DNA of 64,000 nucleotides from Anisakis pegreffii (GCA_035041965.1 JAPYMA010000379.1:248001-312000); one strand, 5' to 3'. Positions 25,073 through 37,241 are shown, counted from the stretch's first letter. The notes: generated by a model not told the origin, from the sequence alone. Program-made: numbers and translations.

Positions 25073-25917
25073 GCTCCTGCAAGATGATATTCGTAGATAA
25101 GGTCATCTGCTAATGCTTTTAGCTTTCAGATAATGCCTTTGTTTTGACTGTAGGTATGCATTTTTGCTTGGTATGTATCTTTTCATAAACATGCAACAAA
25201 GAGAATGCAACAAAGATGTTGCCTTTCTCATGCATTTATCTTTTGATCTGATCCTTTCGTCGCATATTTTGGGAATTCGAAAAGTGCAATGTTTACAGTA
25301 TAATATAATTGCATTGACCGGTGAGTTTGATGACTAATTCATTTGTTTTAGTCTTCCTTGATACTGTTCAATATTAATTTTTATTTGGACAATGCATGGA
25401 TGATCTGAAATGATTTATTTACATTTCAGTGTATATAAACATTAATATCATATTTACATTAATAGTATAATGATGGTGATAGTGATGAGTCAAAATTAAA
25501 CTGCAAGCAAATCGTTCGAGAAAAAGTTTTAAAATATTTTGATTCGTTTGTTGTTTATAACAGAATCCGTTACTCAGTTCAGTTGGACTGTGGAGTGGTA
25601 AGTGATGAGTTGCTGAACATGATAAACAAATGAGTCAGATTAATGCAGTTTATTGGTGTCTACTTGAAAAGTCTACAGAGATGAACAAAAAAGGAATGGG
25701 TAGGGTAGTTCAAAAAGCAACAATACCATCCATCATCGACATTCAACGGCACATTGTTGATGGCTCTGAGAACTTATTTCAAATGACAACAATAAGTGGT
25801 TGCAGTGACGTTTTAATGGTAACATCTCTTCGCATAGAGAAGTAATCTGTTGGTTTTCGATAGAAATGAATGCAGTGTATCGGTTGCTTTGAAGATTACT
25901 AGTTTAAATCAGCTGAT

Positions 25918-25992
25918 CTGATGCATTTTATTCAGAATCATGAACGAATCCATTCACGATGACACTTCTTGCATATGGCACTTCTTTCTGCC
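25918..25992 (-). pseudogene. Remnant of a TIL second-half exon
   Basis: On the minus strand this segment aligns with the last exon of the two-domain TIL gene (the [11 protein letters not shown] region). Here it reads GFVHDSE, then a stop codon, then KCI, and the cysteine spacing upstream is lost. The in-frame stop and missing cysteines indicate a dead copy of the inhibitor exon. Confidence 0.5.
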
Positions 25993-26034
25993 TATGAACT
26001 CAGATCAATTTGACCGTTGTTTATTATCTTCGCA

Positions 26035-26140
26035 GGTGTTCATCGCTTGAGAGTCAAGCTTTAGTATAGCCCCATGGCAATGTGAGTGCTGCCCTGACGG
26101 TTTCTTCGCACTCGCAGTTAGAGATGTACGCAACGGAAGT
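26035..26140 (+). pseudogene. TIL-like fragment on the plus strand
   Basis: A plus-strand frame reads CECCPDGFFALAVRDVRNG, resembling the C-x-C-P-D stretch and following Asp-Gly turn of TIL second-half exons, but the flanking cysteines are absent and no splice-consistent partner was found. It sits back to back with the minus-strand remnant at 25918-25992. Confidence 0.3.
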
Positions 26141-27350
26141 AAGTATCTGATGTATCATTGCTGCGCTCATAAATTGGTTGTCCATCGCTTTCTTGCATTT
26201 CAACTGTACCACAGGTTTATATCATCCCTGCATAGATATTCAGTTAGCAAATTGGTGCAAACTACCAATCACTTCAATCTGTTTTTATTTCCTTCTTTTA
26301 ATAATTTCAGAAAAAAAGCAGTAATGGAGAAAATTTAAAAAAGTCGGAGAAATTAAATAGGATTTTGACCGCAAAACTTGGAAATTAGCGCAAAAGACTT
26401 ATGGGATTTGGATTATGTTGACAGCTAATTAGTGCTCCCAGAAGAGTGATTGGGTGGTTTTGCTAAACTTGCAACGAGTTCACCTCAGTCTCGCCATAGA
26501 TTGCGATGTATTAATTCACAACCCGATCATTTTTTTTCATTGCTTGAACACTGCACATCTGACGTTGATGAATTCAATTCAGAGGTGGTTACGTAAGGCG
26601 CAAATAATTTCAGGAAACGAAAGAAAAGAAACTGCAATTTCAACAAGCATGATCTTTACTGAAGTCATTTGCGTGTCATTTTCAAATGACGAACGAAAAT
26701 GCCCACAACTTGGGACGTCATTACAACTCGACGTATTCTGATCATAAATCAAGGATGGCATCACATGAAAATCATGTTTCTGAGTTCACACGGCTCTATT
26801 CAAGTAACAAAGCTCAATGGAATGTACTATCAAAAGATTTGATTCATAAAGCAGAATTCAAATGCTCTCAAAGCTGATTTACAAGTCTCGCTGACAATGA
26901 GATTATCAACAAAAATCAGAGCCCATGGGGAGCTCGTGGACGAATTGTGGACCGTTGAAAGTGTCTAGTTCATTCCGAAGTATTGCTTTATGCGGCACAC
27001 GAACTTTTCTGCTACGGAAGTTTGGCTGACGAGAGTTTTTTTTTGGTCGGCCAGTGACCATCGATCGCAACCGATCGATGTTAAAACATTAAATTTCTAC
27101 GGCTATCGACACGGTATTCGATGGGTATCAATCGAAAAAATCATTCGGTCACAAACTTCGGTTTGTTCATCTGATGTACTGAGTGAATAAGTACAAATGT
27201 TAGGGAATGCAATTGCGTTACCGCAACTAAACGATTAGTGCTAATGAGTTTGAACGATTGTTTTTGGTCACATTTTCTGGTGAAAATAACATCGTGTATT
27301 GTTGTACATAGAATTAATCAGTGCTGATGAAAATGATGCGAATGATGAGT

Positions 27351-27356
27351 TTTATT
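27351..27356 (-). terminator. Polyadenylation signal of two-domain TIL gene
   Basis: AATAAA on the minus strand, 24 bases after the stop codon at 27381-27383. Confidence 0.5.
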
Positions 27357-27380
27357 TGAATACGAAAGGATGAACGCAAT

Positions 27381-28694
27381 TTATTTGGGACAATCTTCGA
27401 ATTTGATACATTTTCCTTCAGCATTACGAACGAATTCATCATGTGCAACGCATTCACATCCTCGACCATGACATTTTCTTGTGCATCGACCAGGTCTTCC
27501 ACCGTTCTTTGCTCGTTCCTCGCATGTTTCTTCACATCCCTTGCACGCTAACCATTTCTCATTTTCTGCGCATTCCTCCTCTGAAATACCGCTGATGAAT
27601 TCTGCACGTAAAACACTTGTTCTTCAATGAAATCGAATTTATCTCCATTTACAATGCTTTACAAAAGTCGATTTGAATCAGTGTTCTAACCTCGCTTCAT
27701 TCTGTGCTGTGGACACTGAAACGCCGGAATACATCTGCCTTCGTTAGTTCGTCTGTAACCGCTGGCAGGACATTCACATTTTTGTCCATGACAATTGAAC
27801 GTGCATGGACCCTGAAAAATCCGTTCACGTGTATTTTATTGAAGTATTTTATGGCTTTTATGACTTGAAATCAACTTCGTTCGTCTGTTGAATCCCAACG
27901 CAACCTCAATTTTGAATGTTCAGTCATGGAATATTTTACAACATTTCAAATGAATTCCACGAATCCCAACTGACAGCAAACCACGTTTGATTATTTCAGC
28001 TGGGTGATGCCTTCAATGAAAAAATCCATTTCTCAAAGAAATAATGATGCGATAATCAGATCGGTTACCTACCGGAGTCTCACCACACTTCACTTCACAT
28101 CCAGCACAATCCGACCATCTTTCATTTCGACCACACTCTTGGTGGGCGTTGACCAATGCAACAATCGCCTGAAAATTCGACAAGGTTTATACCAAAGAAG
28201 GGCATCGATGAACTAGATCATCTCCTGCTATCAAATGAAACAATTTGAGCCCTTAGAATAGTGAAGAATCAAATTCCAATGAGAAGTAATAACATCATCG
28301 TATAAGGAACAATCTCCATGCGATTCGTTGACGTCAATCAGCCAATAACTCACGTATGAAACACATCATTCAATCGAAAACTTAATTCGAAAATTATATG
28401 TCTGTGTTTTCTGCTAAGACAAATCCATGAAAGTATCTACGTGAATTTATTAATACACTCATGTGCAAAAAAATAAAACTGTTTCCTAGGCAAAGCTTCA
28501 TGAGATACCGGATTTGCTCACAGTCCCACAGTTAATCTTTTCCCTTTTCTTTGACATGAAAGATCTATTTAATAACACTGAAGATTGCTTAATTTGTGAA
28601 GTTTTGAAAGTTATACTGTAGCTCGGACACGGTTGCGCTGAATAAACATAAAACTGTGAAGAGGACTTACGAGGAATGCAATAACAGCGAGCAT
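27381..28694 (-). CDS. Secreted two-domain TIL protease inhibitor
   Basis: Proposed complement join(27381..27580, 27691..27811, 28073..28168, 28671..28694), 146 residues. Exon 1 (MLAVIAFL) plus the start of exon 2 (AIVALVNAHQ) form the signal peptide. Domain 1 opens CGRNERWSDCAGC and its loop is Cys-Thr-Phe-Asn-Cys. Domain 2 opens CAENEKWLACKGC with loop Cys-Thr-Arg-Lys-Cys and ends EDCPK. Both domains have ten cysteines. By Ascaris analogy P1 is phenylalanine in domain 1 and arginine in domain 2, so one chymotrypsin-like and one trypsin-like head is likely. Intron phases (0, 0, 1) and positions match the paralogue at 22202-23563. Domain 2 has a longer arginine- and glycine-rich stretch before its loop. 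Confidence 0.87.
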
Positions 28695-31420
28695 TACTAT
28701 TGAAGCACTGCGATATACAGAAAGAATATTAACTGTCGATTTGCCTCTCGCTCAGCAATGTTTTATACGGGTTTTTTGGGTGCGTAGAGTTGATAATGAT
28801 TGTTATTCGGTAGATAATGATGTGAACGATCGTTATCTGTACATTTTGTGTTGTGGAAGTAACAATTAGAGTTATAGTAAACACTATCGTTTCATCACTT
28901 CAAATTTTGTTATTGAAGTTGTTGATTTGCGAATGTTTTTGTGGTGTTCTACGAGCAGCAATTGAAACAGAAAACGCTTTTGATAATCCATCTATGGAAG
29001 AATTTCCATAATTAACTTTTCAGTAGAGAAATTTCTGCAAAAGTTGTGACATTGAAGCACTCTTGTTTGGTTGCTGAATCAAAAACTGAACCTTCAGCCT
29101 ATGAATTTTGATAATTTAAATAGATATTTTGATATTATATCAATTAGTTCGATTGATGAATCGAGAATTTTCATCATGTTTAATAGTTGGCATTTATTTT
29201 TATGAATTTATGCGTAAGAAGTGTGCTCAACGATCAATTTTGAATGGGAACATGAAGTGGGAATTCACTGAGTGCGACGAGACTGCCAGCATCGTTGTTT
29301 CTGACAATGAGCATCACATCATTTTCAAACTTCTGTGGATCTGCTTCTTGACACTTTCAATTGCAAACTTTCGCTGAGCTTTTTGTGAGAACGCAATACT
29401 TCATTTATTTGAGTCAATCTTCTGGCTTTGTTGCAATCTTTGTGAAATCAAGATTGCTGATATTTTGATTGTTGATTCAAGTTCTCCATCTATAATACAT
29501 CATCGAAATAATAATTTTCTAATAAAAACCGGAAGCAATAAACTTTGAGGCAGTATAATGCACATAATCCATAGATGCTTATTTCGCTGTTCATTGAGCA
29601 ATTCAATTTAATTGCTATCATTTTTAACAATTCGTTTTATGAATTCATTTCATTCCTAACGAAATCATTTTATCTTTGTGAACATAAAGCTTAAGAAATT
29701 ATAATGCCTCGATGGTTTAATTCTTCTCAATATTCCAGTGGAAACGTTGAAATTTCCGATTTTTTAATGATCGACCAGTTCATTGAAACGAAATCCTCGT
29801 TAATCTCCTCATTAATACTTAATAGTTGCTTTTAAAAGAGTTTTTTAAAAAAAATTATCTTCAGTTCGTTCGAAATATTTTTAATGCAGCGTTTTCTCAA
29901 CAACAAGTTTGTTGAACTTTTCTCTCGTAGATCGATTTCCTGATTCAGCATTCGCCAAACCGAACTGCAAAAAACGTTTGCACACGACCAATTAAGGATT
30001 GAGTGATATCTCAAGGTCGCGAGAATCATACGTATTTATGTCATCACGGAATTCAATTTATAAACAAGCAAATGAAGCACATCAAATCCATTTCAGGTGA
30101 TCAACTGTGAGATTTGCATATAACCGGATTGACGTCTTGACAGTATCCAAATTATTCTGTTATTATATATTTCAGTTTTAATTCAATACAGCTACAATTA
30201 TTTGTTGAAATTCATTGAAACGATTGCATTAATTTTTTTCGCAGTTTCAAATGCAATTTAGGCGTAAATAATTGATATAAAACTCTCCATGCTGAACTTT
30301 TTATTACGCTCATTGACATCCAATTATGGGATTTTTGGAGAAGTCGTTTCATACGTAGAAGAACAGCAAATGAACATTGTGAAATGATATCGTATGAATG
30401 GATAGCAATTATTATTTTATGTTTTAGTAAGGTTGTGAAAACAATGTAGCGATTGTTTTGTTTGCTAATGATGATAACGGTTCATCTGAACACGTTTTGT
30501 GATGTTTTTAATGATGACATTTTGAATGGCTGTCCAATTCAGTGATCACAATCTGGCTGGTGTGAGAGTGAAATGAATTTGCTGCTGCATATCACAATCT
30601 ATCAAAACAGCCACAGTTCGTCGCTCAAAAACTGATTTGTTTCTGTTCCCAGACTGTCAGTTGTTTGAAAAAATCAACAGCTAGAAAATTTGCTATTCTA
30701 ATCAATGCAACGTGAAGTGGTAAATAAGGGCATGTTGACTGAATGTTTGATTGATTATCTACAAAACAGTGGATGATTAATAACATCAAAAATGTGTTCA
30801 TTCGAGACAAATGTTATCTTTTTCATTTTTTCGATCAGACTCTGCAGGGATTCTCATAATTTAACTATTTGTATTGCTTGATGCAAGACGTATTTTCAAC
30901 TGTTTTTTTCTGTTTGAGTCAAGAGTCACAGTGAATCACTTCTGTAGCATTCGCCACTTGCATAACACCTGAACATGTTATGCTGCAATATTCATAACAT
31001 ATCTGCCTATTTATACAGTTCAATTGCTATAACCATTTCAGTTGTTAAATCTGAATAGAAACTACCGATCACCATCAGTGAGTGATTACTAACATGATTG
31101 AAATAATCGCCCGCCGCTCGGTGGAAAAATAAAGCGTCACTAAGAAATGGATCGACTTCCAAATAAAATAAACCTATCAACAAATCTCGTGTAATAACAT
31201 TCTTTACTTCGCGAAATGCACCAAACTGTAGATGTTCGTTTATTCGTTCACAGGTATAATAAATAAAGGAATATTGTACTGACAATTGTTTGTATATTAT
31301 ATCATAGCATTGCAACTTTCACGCTACAGCAACACTAATGAATGAGTGTTTCCGCATTTGCGTGTTGGTGTTTTGAAGGAGAGAACGATAGATCAGTTAA
31401 AGAAATGAAACGATTGAATA
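28695..31420. other. Intergenic with isolated candidate exons
   Basis: Three frames may be exons. 29129-29377 (+) ends in a hydrophobic tail (IIFKLLWICFLTLSIANF) after a cysteine-containing polar part. 30625-30810 (-) starts with a signal-like MNTFLMLLIIHCFVD. 31007-31315 (-) is listed separately. None has a recognised domain. The rest looks non-coding. Confidence 0.4.
31007..31277 (-). CDS. Candidate unrecognised 3' exon
   Basis: A minus-strand frame, open from about 31315, contains a good acceptor (CATCTACAG), after which about 75 codons run to a TAG. The translation has ordinary protein composition, for example GLFYLEVDPFLSDALFFHRA. It lies downstream of the collagen on the same strand, but its 5' exons were not found; the space to the collagen stop holds a perfect hairpin. 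No family is recognised. Confidence 0.35.
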
Positions 31421-31475
31421 ACTTCATCTTTATCATGTTTACTGCATTTGAAAGTAAACATGATAAAGATGAAGT
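31421..31475. repeat. Perfect 23-bp hairpin
   Basis: Arms at 31421-31443 and 31453-31475 are perfect reverse complements around a 9-base loop. It lies 65 bases past the collagen stop codon, so it would fall in or near the collagen 3' untranslated region. It may be a transcribed stem-loop, a microRNA-like hairpin or a small fold-back insertion. Confidence 0.85.
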
Positions 31476-31539
31476 GATTCAAGAGGAATGTTTTGATATG
31501 GTGATAACGCAGTGTGACGTGATTGATCGATGTTATCGC

Positions 31540-34500
31540 TCACTGCGTGAAGTAACGTCTTCGGTATTCATTCGCAAGCACCGCTGCGTCCTCTTCGTTC
31601 CTCTTTGGGCAAGGGCAATACTCGGCATCGTGACCCGGCTCTCCTTCTTCGCCTGGTTCACCAGGGGCGCCCTAGAATATGCTCAATGAACGCATCAATT
31701 TAACTGAAGCGATTGAAAAAATACAGACGAATTCATCGATACAAGAAGTGTGTTTCTTGGAAAGTTCAACAGGCACACTGAAGATTGAAAATGAAGAAAA
31801 TATTTCCGATCAAAGAATCTAGTTGAGATATTCAACTGAAATGAAATATATCAAGAAATCTCGCATCTCTTGAGGCTTTTTAAAGTATTGTCGATTATTC
31901 GAATCATTTTTTCTCATCACCGTTATCTCCGTTAAGAAGTGTCATCCATTCAATTGAAAAACATTCAAAACTTCCAACCACAATACGTACAGTAAATATG
32001 ATGGATTGTGCGCTCTAATCAACAGAGGAAACTTCATAGAAAATAAGTCTAAACGAGAGTAAGTGCTGCATATCTGTGCAGTGAATCAATATCTTTGAAA
32101 ATTCGAGGATATCTAAATCGATGGATTCTATGACTGTAGGATGCCAAAGTTTCAGCTCAGTACCTGCTCTCCATCCTTGCCAGCTTCTCCTTCAGATCCA
32201 CGCTCTCCAGGAGGTCCAGTCACACCGACCACTCCAACATCGCCTCTTTCGCCTTGATTCCCTTCGTCACCCGGTGGTCCTGGCACTCCTTTCAATCCCC
32301 TTCTTCCCACCATATGTTCAGTGTTCTCTCCAGTATCGCCTTGCGGTCCCTCTAATCCTACGATTCCAGGTGATCCATTTGGCCCCATCTGAAAAATTGT
32401 TTCAAGAGATCATCAATTGCTTAATCAGTGAAAATTGACGTTCAAAATAAGAAAGCAACCTTAATTGAGTGTTACTCAAATCAGTCGAGGAACCCGTTTT
32501 TACGGCATTGACGAGATGATCGCTCATTTCGACATATTTATTCATCAACGGTCAACAATTCTATTCTTCTCAATATTACGTGTTGGATCATTTGCATCAA
32601 AACTTATCATTCGTCGTGAAATTTGAAAGCAAATCAATTCTTAGGCTACTTCCAGAGATTTCGCACATATTACACCAATGCACTGGCTGGTGATGAGCAA
32701 ATGTGATTGTTCGATAATGACTTATTGAATTAACCTGTCCAGGGAAGCCGGGTTGACCATCCCGCCCAGGCATACCAGCTTGTCCTCTGGAACCACGCAT
32801 TCCTCGTGGGCCTGGTCGTCCTTGCGGTCCTGTTAGTCCTTGTGGTCCAGGTGGACAATGGAAACATTTGTCGTATTGTTGTTGTTGGGCTTGAACATCA
32901 TCTGAATCTGTTCCGTCCTGTGCATTCTGTAAAGACTTCACGTTAGTGATTACGCAAGGATGTCAGGCACGAATGATAAACTGAATCAATTTGAGCAGTC
33001 AAATAAAATTCTACATATTTTTAATGAATCGATGAATGAGATGAAACCGTAAAAGCTATTATTAACAAAAGACATTTTACGTGGCAGACTGTCAAATCTT
33101 TCGAATCCTCATCTTAATTTTAGCATATTGATATAAATTGAACGACAAATTGATAATATGCTAACCGTGCCATCAGCTCCGTCCATACCATCAGCACCAG
33201 GTATACCTTTCGGTCCAGGTGAACCCGCTGGGCATTTATTTTCAGCGTTGCAATTGCACTTTTCTGCAAAACGATTTCAGTGTAGCGATCATTATACGAT
33301 GGTGGATGCCGCTTCGAAAATATCGTCGCGATTTTCGTTGACCGAATTGAATTTCGTTACATTTGCATTCTTTTCGATTGGAAGAAGACGGCATATGATG
33401 CCCTCTTTTGATTTCATGCACTTTTCAATTCTAGTTATTACGGCTGATATCCACAGTTGATGTTTCAGCTAATTTATCGCAAACATTCAGAAGAGGAGAA
33501 AATTTTGGTCGATATAGTTGCATTAAGAATCTTGCATGAATTTTCCCTAAATTGATAATCACCTATGAAGACCTCAAATTTGGAGCAGAACTTCGTCTAA
33601 CAATATTTTCGGTATAATTGCTGTTGTGCAAAGTGAGTAAAGTGAATTCAATTTTGAAGTAACTTACTCGCTTGTTTTTTAGATGGAGGTGCTTGACTTG
33701 GTGGAAGCGCTGAAATGAATCGATTCATTGATTGCTCATAAGTCATAGCTGATAATTGGACTTAATGTTCAAGCATCGTACATTAAACTTAAGCGTCCCC
33801 ACAAATGTAAGCTTAAGCATTCAGTTGGAACGTAAGCATAAAATGAAGCAAGAAAAGTAAAAAGAAATTAGGAGTGGTAAATTTCCCTCGTATTTTTACA
33901 TGAAGTTCTAAGCAAAACTCAATATGCTGAATGAAGATCTTTCTCAAGAATTCACTCGAAATCTACCTTCAGGAAGCCGTCGAGGTGCTTGAGCCTGAGC
34001 TTGAGCTGGAGAGGAGTCATAATAAGATTGGCGACGGAAACGATCCTTCGCGCCCATCGCAACCATGTCCTTCCACATATCACTGGATCTCACCTAAAAA
34101 TAGAATGATGAAACTTTCGATAGATATACCCAAGTTCTTGTTACACACTGTCATTTGATAAAGTCCGCTGGAATAACGAATTCGATACGTCAATATTTGG
34201 TGAACAGAATCATGTTTTCAAACAACTACTTGCTGTTGCTCTGCAATGAAATTCTCTAATAGGACGAAAGAAATTTTGACAGAACTTTCATGAGGTAATT
34301 TATGCATAAATAAAGTGATGTTGCATCGAATAAACGTGACGAATATTGTCTTGAAGAGAGTATTGATGGAATGCTCAACTCGGCATGATTGAAAAGAAAA
34401 CAAACAGTAATTAGCAATTACACTCATTATCAGAGAGTTCAGTTGTTTCGTTGGAGATTGCACATTGCACAAACTGGTGTAAAGATAGAGGAAAAGACGA

Positions 34501-34653
34501 AATGAGACGAACCCGAAATGTGTCCATTTCGAGATTGAGTTCATTTTCAATGTCCTGGATGTCGTTGAGAATCTGTGAGATGGCCATCAACAAAGCCAAA
34601 ATTGTGCCCGTACCGAGTAGCACGGCTGTTACTGCTGATGTTTTAGCCAACAT
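31540..34653 (-). CDS. Nematode cuticle collagen
   Basis: Proposed complement join(31540..31671, 32164..32388, 32735..32926, 33166..33263, 33668..33709, 33967..34093, 34513..34653), 318 residues, all phases consistent. The N-terminus has a membrane/signal segment (VTAVLLGTGTILALLMAI) as in Col_cuticle_N proteins. It is followed by a homology-box region FRVRSSDMWKDM and a basic RFRRQ site, the likely subtilisin-type cleavage site. A CNCNAENKC cysteine cluster precedes the first Gly-X-Y block, and a CFHC cluster the second. The longest block spans exons 5-7. The protein ends DAEYCPCPKR plus a short polar tail, the standard cuticle collagen signature. Chains of this family trimerise and are cross-linked in the cuticle. 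I cannot assign a specific gene name. Confidence 0.93.
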
Positions 34654-36203
34654 CTTGCAAACTTAACACCAACCTTTAACAAACAAAATTTCAACGAAAT
34701 ACTACTATCCTCTCAGTTCAATTTCGAATGCTCCATTCAAACAATTGATTCTTTATTGAATAACTAAAAGTAGTCGATTCCTATTTTGAAAGTGAATAGA
34801 ACGACGGATGTGAGGACAACTGAAAAAGTGCACGTGTCACTTGCAGTGAACCATAACTGGACCTCAGAACTTTTAAATGTCTGTCCGACTGATTACGAGA
34901 TTCTTCTGACAATTGCAACGTCGTTAATTTAATCTTTTTTTTGACTCAAATAGATATCTGAATACATTAGATTTGGAAGCTTGCAAGGATTTGAGGACTT
35001 TCCTCATACAAGATCATATTAAACGAATGAACATACTTTCAAGCGAGCTGAACACGTTGAAATTTAGGCGATTTATTAGAATTCACTCGAAGATTCGCTG
35101 TATATATACGTGATGAAGTTGACGACGCTTATTAATATGACCTCATTTAATAATTGCCGATAATGATAAGAACACATGAACAACAATGACGAATATGGGT
35201 CAGTTGAAAGTTATGCAAAACTGGTACAAGATGATCATAGTAACGATCATATTATTATGTTCTGATAAACAAATTATTACTCTCATTTCAAAACATTCCG
35301 CAACAATTTCAAATCATCCATCGAAATGCCCATATCCAAAACAAGTTTGCAACTTTCATGTTATTGTTCTCACTCATCAAATTCATCATATCTGTTAATA
35401 AAGGCTATCGAAGCGTATTTGTGAACCATTGATGAGATGCATTCATTCAAATCACTTCAAATTGACACATTCACTTCCAAATTTTAATTCTCTGAACATT
35501 TCTGAATTCTTTACCATTAGATGATTAAATTTTATTAATATAATTGATGCCATACACTAATATTTAATGTATAGCATCAATTATTAATGTAATTAATGCT
35601 AAAAGGTTTGCAAAGTAAAATCAGCGATTCGCTCAGTGCATCAAACAATCTTTTTGAGGTTTTATTTATGATAAGAGATTTGTGATTGGAAAATGCTGAA
35701 CAAATATGTGATTGCTTCACTCCAAATCGATACAATTATTTTCTCCTTTGCAGAAATTCATTTCATCAACTTTATTCCATGAATCCAATCAACATCTCTT
35801 AATACTCTTCACACACAAATATGCATTATGTTCGACTCAACAGCCGTTCGTTGTCAGCAAATGAGAAACTATCAAAAAATTTCGTTTTCTTGAATCAGTT
35901 TGAAATTAAATTAAGATGTTGGTCCAATGTTCAGGACAGTATGTTGCGGGGATGGAAAAAAAGTTGCGGACGGGAAAACTCGTGGACGAAATTTCGCATT
36001 CGGCCTAAAAAAATTTAGAGATGGGGAGGGAGCGCTCGAAATTCCCCATTCCCTGCAACACGGCTCAAGGTATTGCTGAATGGGCAAGAGCTCATAAAAT
36101 ACTCATATCATAAGATATAAACACAAACAGAAAAGTTTTCCATAGTAATTTTGAATAGTAACAATAGCAAAATTTGAAAACAGTTACAAATTGGATCAGA
36201 TTT
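34654..36203. other. Intergenic upstream of collagen
   Basis: The collagen promoter should lie at the left end, but I see no definite element. A frame at 35186-35398 (+) has a hydrophobic start (WYKMIIVTIILLC) and could be a small secreted peptide; it has no recognised domain. An inverted repeat lies at 35534-35588. A G+C-richer patch at 35935-36060 shares the phrase actcgtggacgaa with a patch near 26935, hinting at a dispersed repeat. Confidence 0.4.
35534..35588. repeat. Small A+T-rich inverted repeat
   Basis: A left arm of 17 bases (35534-35550) pairs with a right arm of 15 (35574-35588), the difference being a two-base insertion in the left arm. Further pairing continues toward the centre. 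Confidence 0.55.
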
Positions 36204-36845
36204 TCAATAGTAAATATTTTTCTCATCCGAAGGTGCGATTGATATTTGCATTTTATTTTGTAACCAATTATCCAAGTCACGTAAACTGCCAATCCGCCGT
36301 GTATTATCACCGACAGCAACCGCTGAATGTCGATGTACCAGTGATGGTCTCGATTCAATTGTGTACACATTCGAGGATCGTGAACAGTTCGAGAGATTAA
36401 GACATTTATAACACGTCACTTCAATATACATATCCTCTTCGTACACCTAAAAAAGAACTCGCTTATTTCAATCATTCATTAGTAATTGCTTGTGCGACTT
36501 CTGTTGTCGAGTGACTCTGCTAACTTTGACAGTAGCTATTTGAAAGTATTCGGCATTATCATAAGCCAGTTTCACAAATCTTGACCCTCAAACGAATGAA
36601 TAGTTGTAGGACGAGAACACATTTGACTGTTTATTAGAAAACAAATTTTATGTTATCAGAATTTGGTGAAATCGAAAGTATTTAGAAGAAATGAACGAGT
36701 TAACCTCATAAATAACTTGTTCGCATTGTTTGTGTGTGCGTAGAACACTGTGATGCAATCCAAATAGGAAGAGTGGAAAGTTTATGTAAGGGAATAGCAA
36801 CGGGTAACCAAAAACACTGATTGAATTGTATAAATCGAATGCCAT
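36204..36845 (-). CDS. Hypothetical membrane-anchored small protein
   Basis: Proposed complement join(36204..36446, 36705..36845), 127 residues, phase 0 intron with GAG/GTTAAC donor and TTTTTTAG acceptor. The N-terminal half has a hydrophobic segment at about residues 9-31 (FGYPLLFPYINFPLFLFG). The second exon is polar, with two close cysteines (CYKC) and later acidic and basic residues. I do not recognise a family. It starts 53 bases after the stop codon of the next upstream minus-strand gene, so the two may be expressed together as nematode operon genes are. Confidence 0.45.
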
Positions 36846-36898
36846 ATCGATATAATTAATCTAAAGTTTGCAAATGAACTTCTTGTTATAGAGTTGAA

Positions 36899-37241
36899 TC
36901 ATTTTGAGAGGGAATTTGGAGGAACCGAATTAGGTCTAGCATTAATTGTAAGATCGTAATCATTCGATGAAGGTTCAAAACGAGATTCTAGAAGATTGAT
37001 GTAATCCTCGGCTCTGAAATAGCAGTGTATTTAAGTGATGGAAGCAAAGAATCGCATGAGTAACATTCGATGATAAGAACGAATATATTGTCATAATTAC
37101 CTTTCATTATCTACGAAATGAAATTAGAGTGAAAACAAACTTACGATCAGAGTTAGTAAAAAACAACCGAGTGCAATAAGAGTTACGCATAAATCGGTTT
37201 TGCTTTTATAAAATTCATTCTGCAATCCATTCACGGTCAAC
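36899..37241 (-). CDS. 3' exons of a membrane protein, with a 10-base exon
   Basis: Proposed complement join(36899..37013, 37101..37110, 37141..37241, upstream exons). The rightmost exon encodes KSKTDLCVTLIALGC followed by more hydrophobic residues, a transmembrane segment. The last exon encodes a polar tail beginning AEDYINLLESRFEP and ends PPNSLSK. Frame is kept only if a 10-nucleotide exon (TTTCGTAG acceptor, GTAATT donor) is included and the donor at 37140 (GTTTGT) is used instead of the overlapping GTAAGT. The first exon may be 41547-41683, whose phase fits, but that needs a 4.3-kb intron or unseen middle exons. Function unknown. Confidence 0.4.

Larger units (their letters stand above)
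23564..27350. other. Intergenic with decayed TIL pieces
   Basis: This stretch between two TIL genes has no intact gene I can support. It contains a frame at 24019-24345 (+) without a domain, the unrecognised reading frame at 24890-25072 (-) and two TIL-like remnants near 25920-26140, listed separately. Confidence 0.45.

Noticed and set aside
32121..32438. 105-codon plus-strand frame rich in Ser, Pro and Leu
   Set aside because: It is the antisense of a Gly-X-Y collagen exon.
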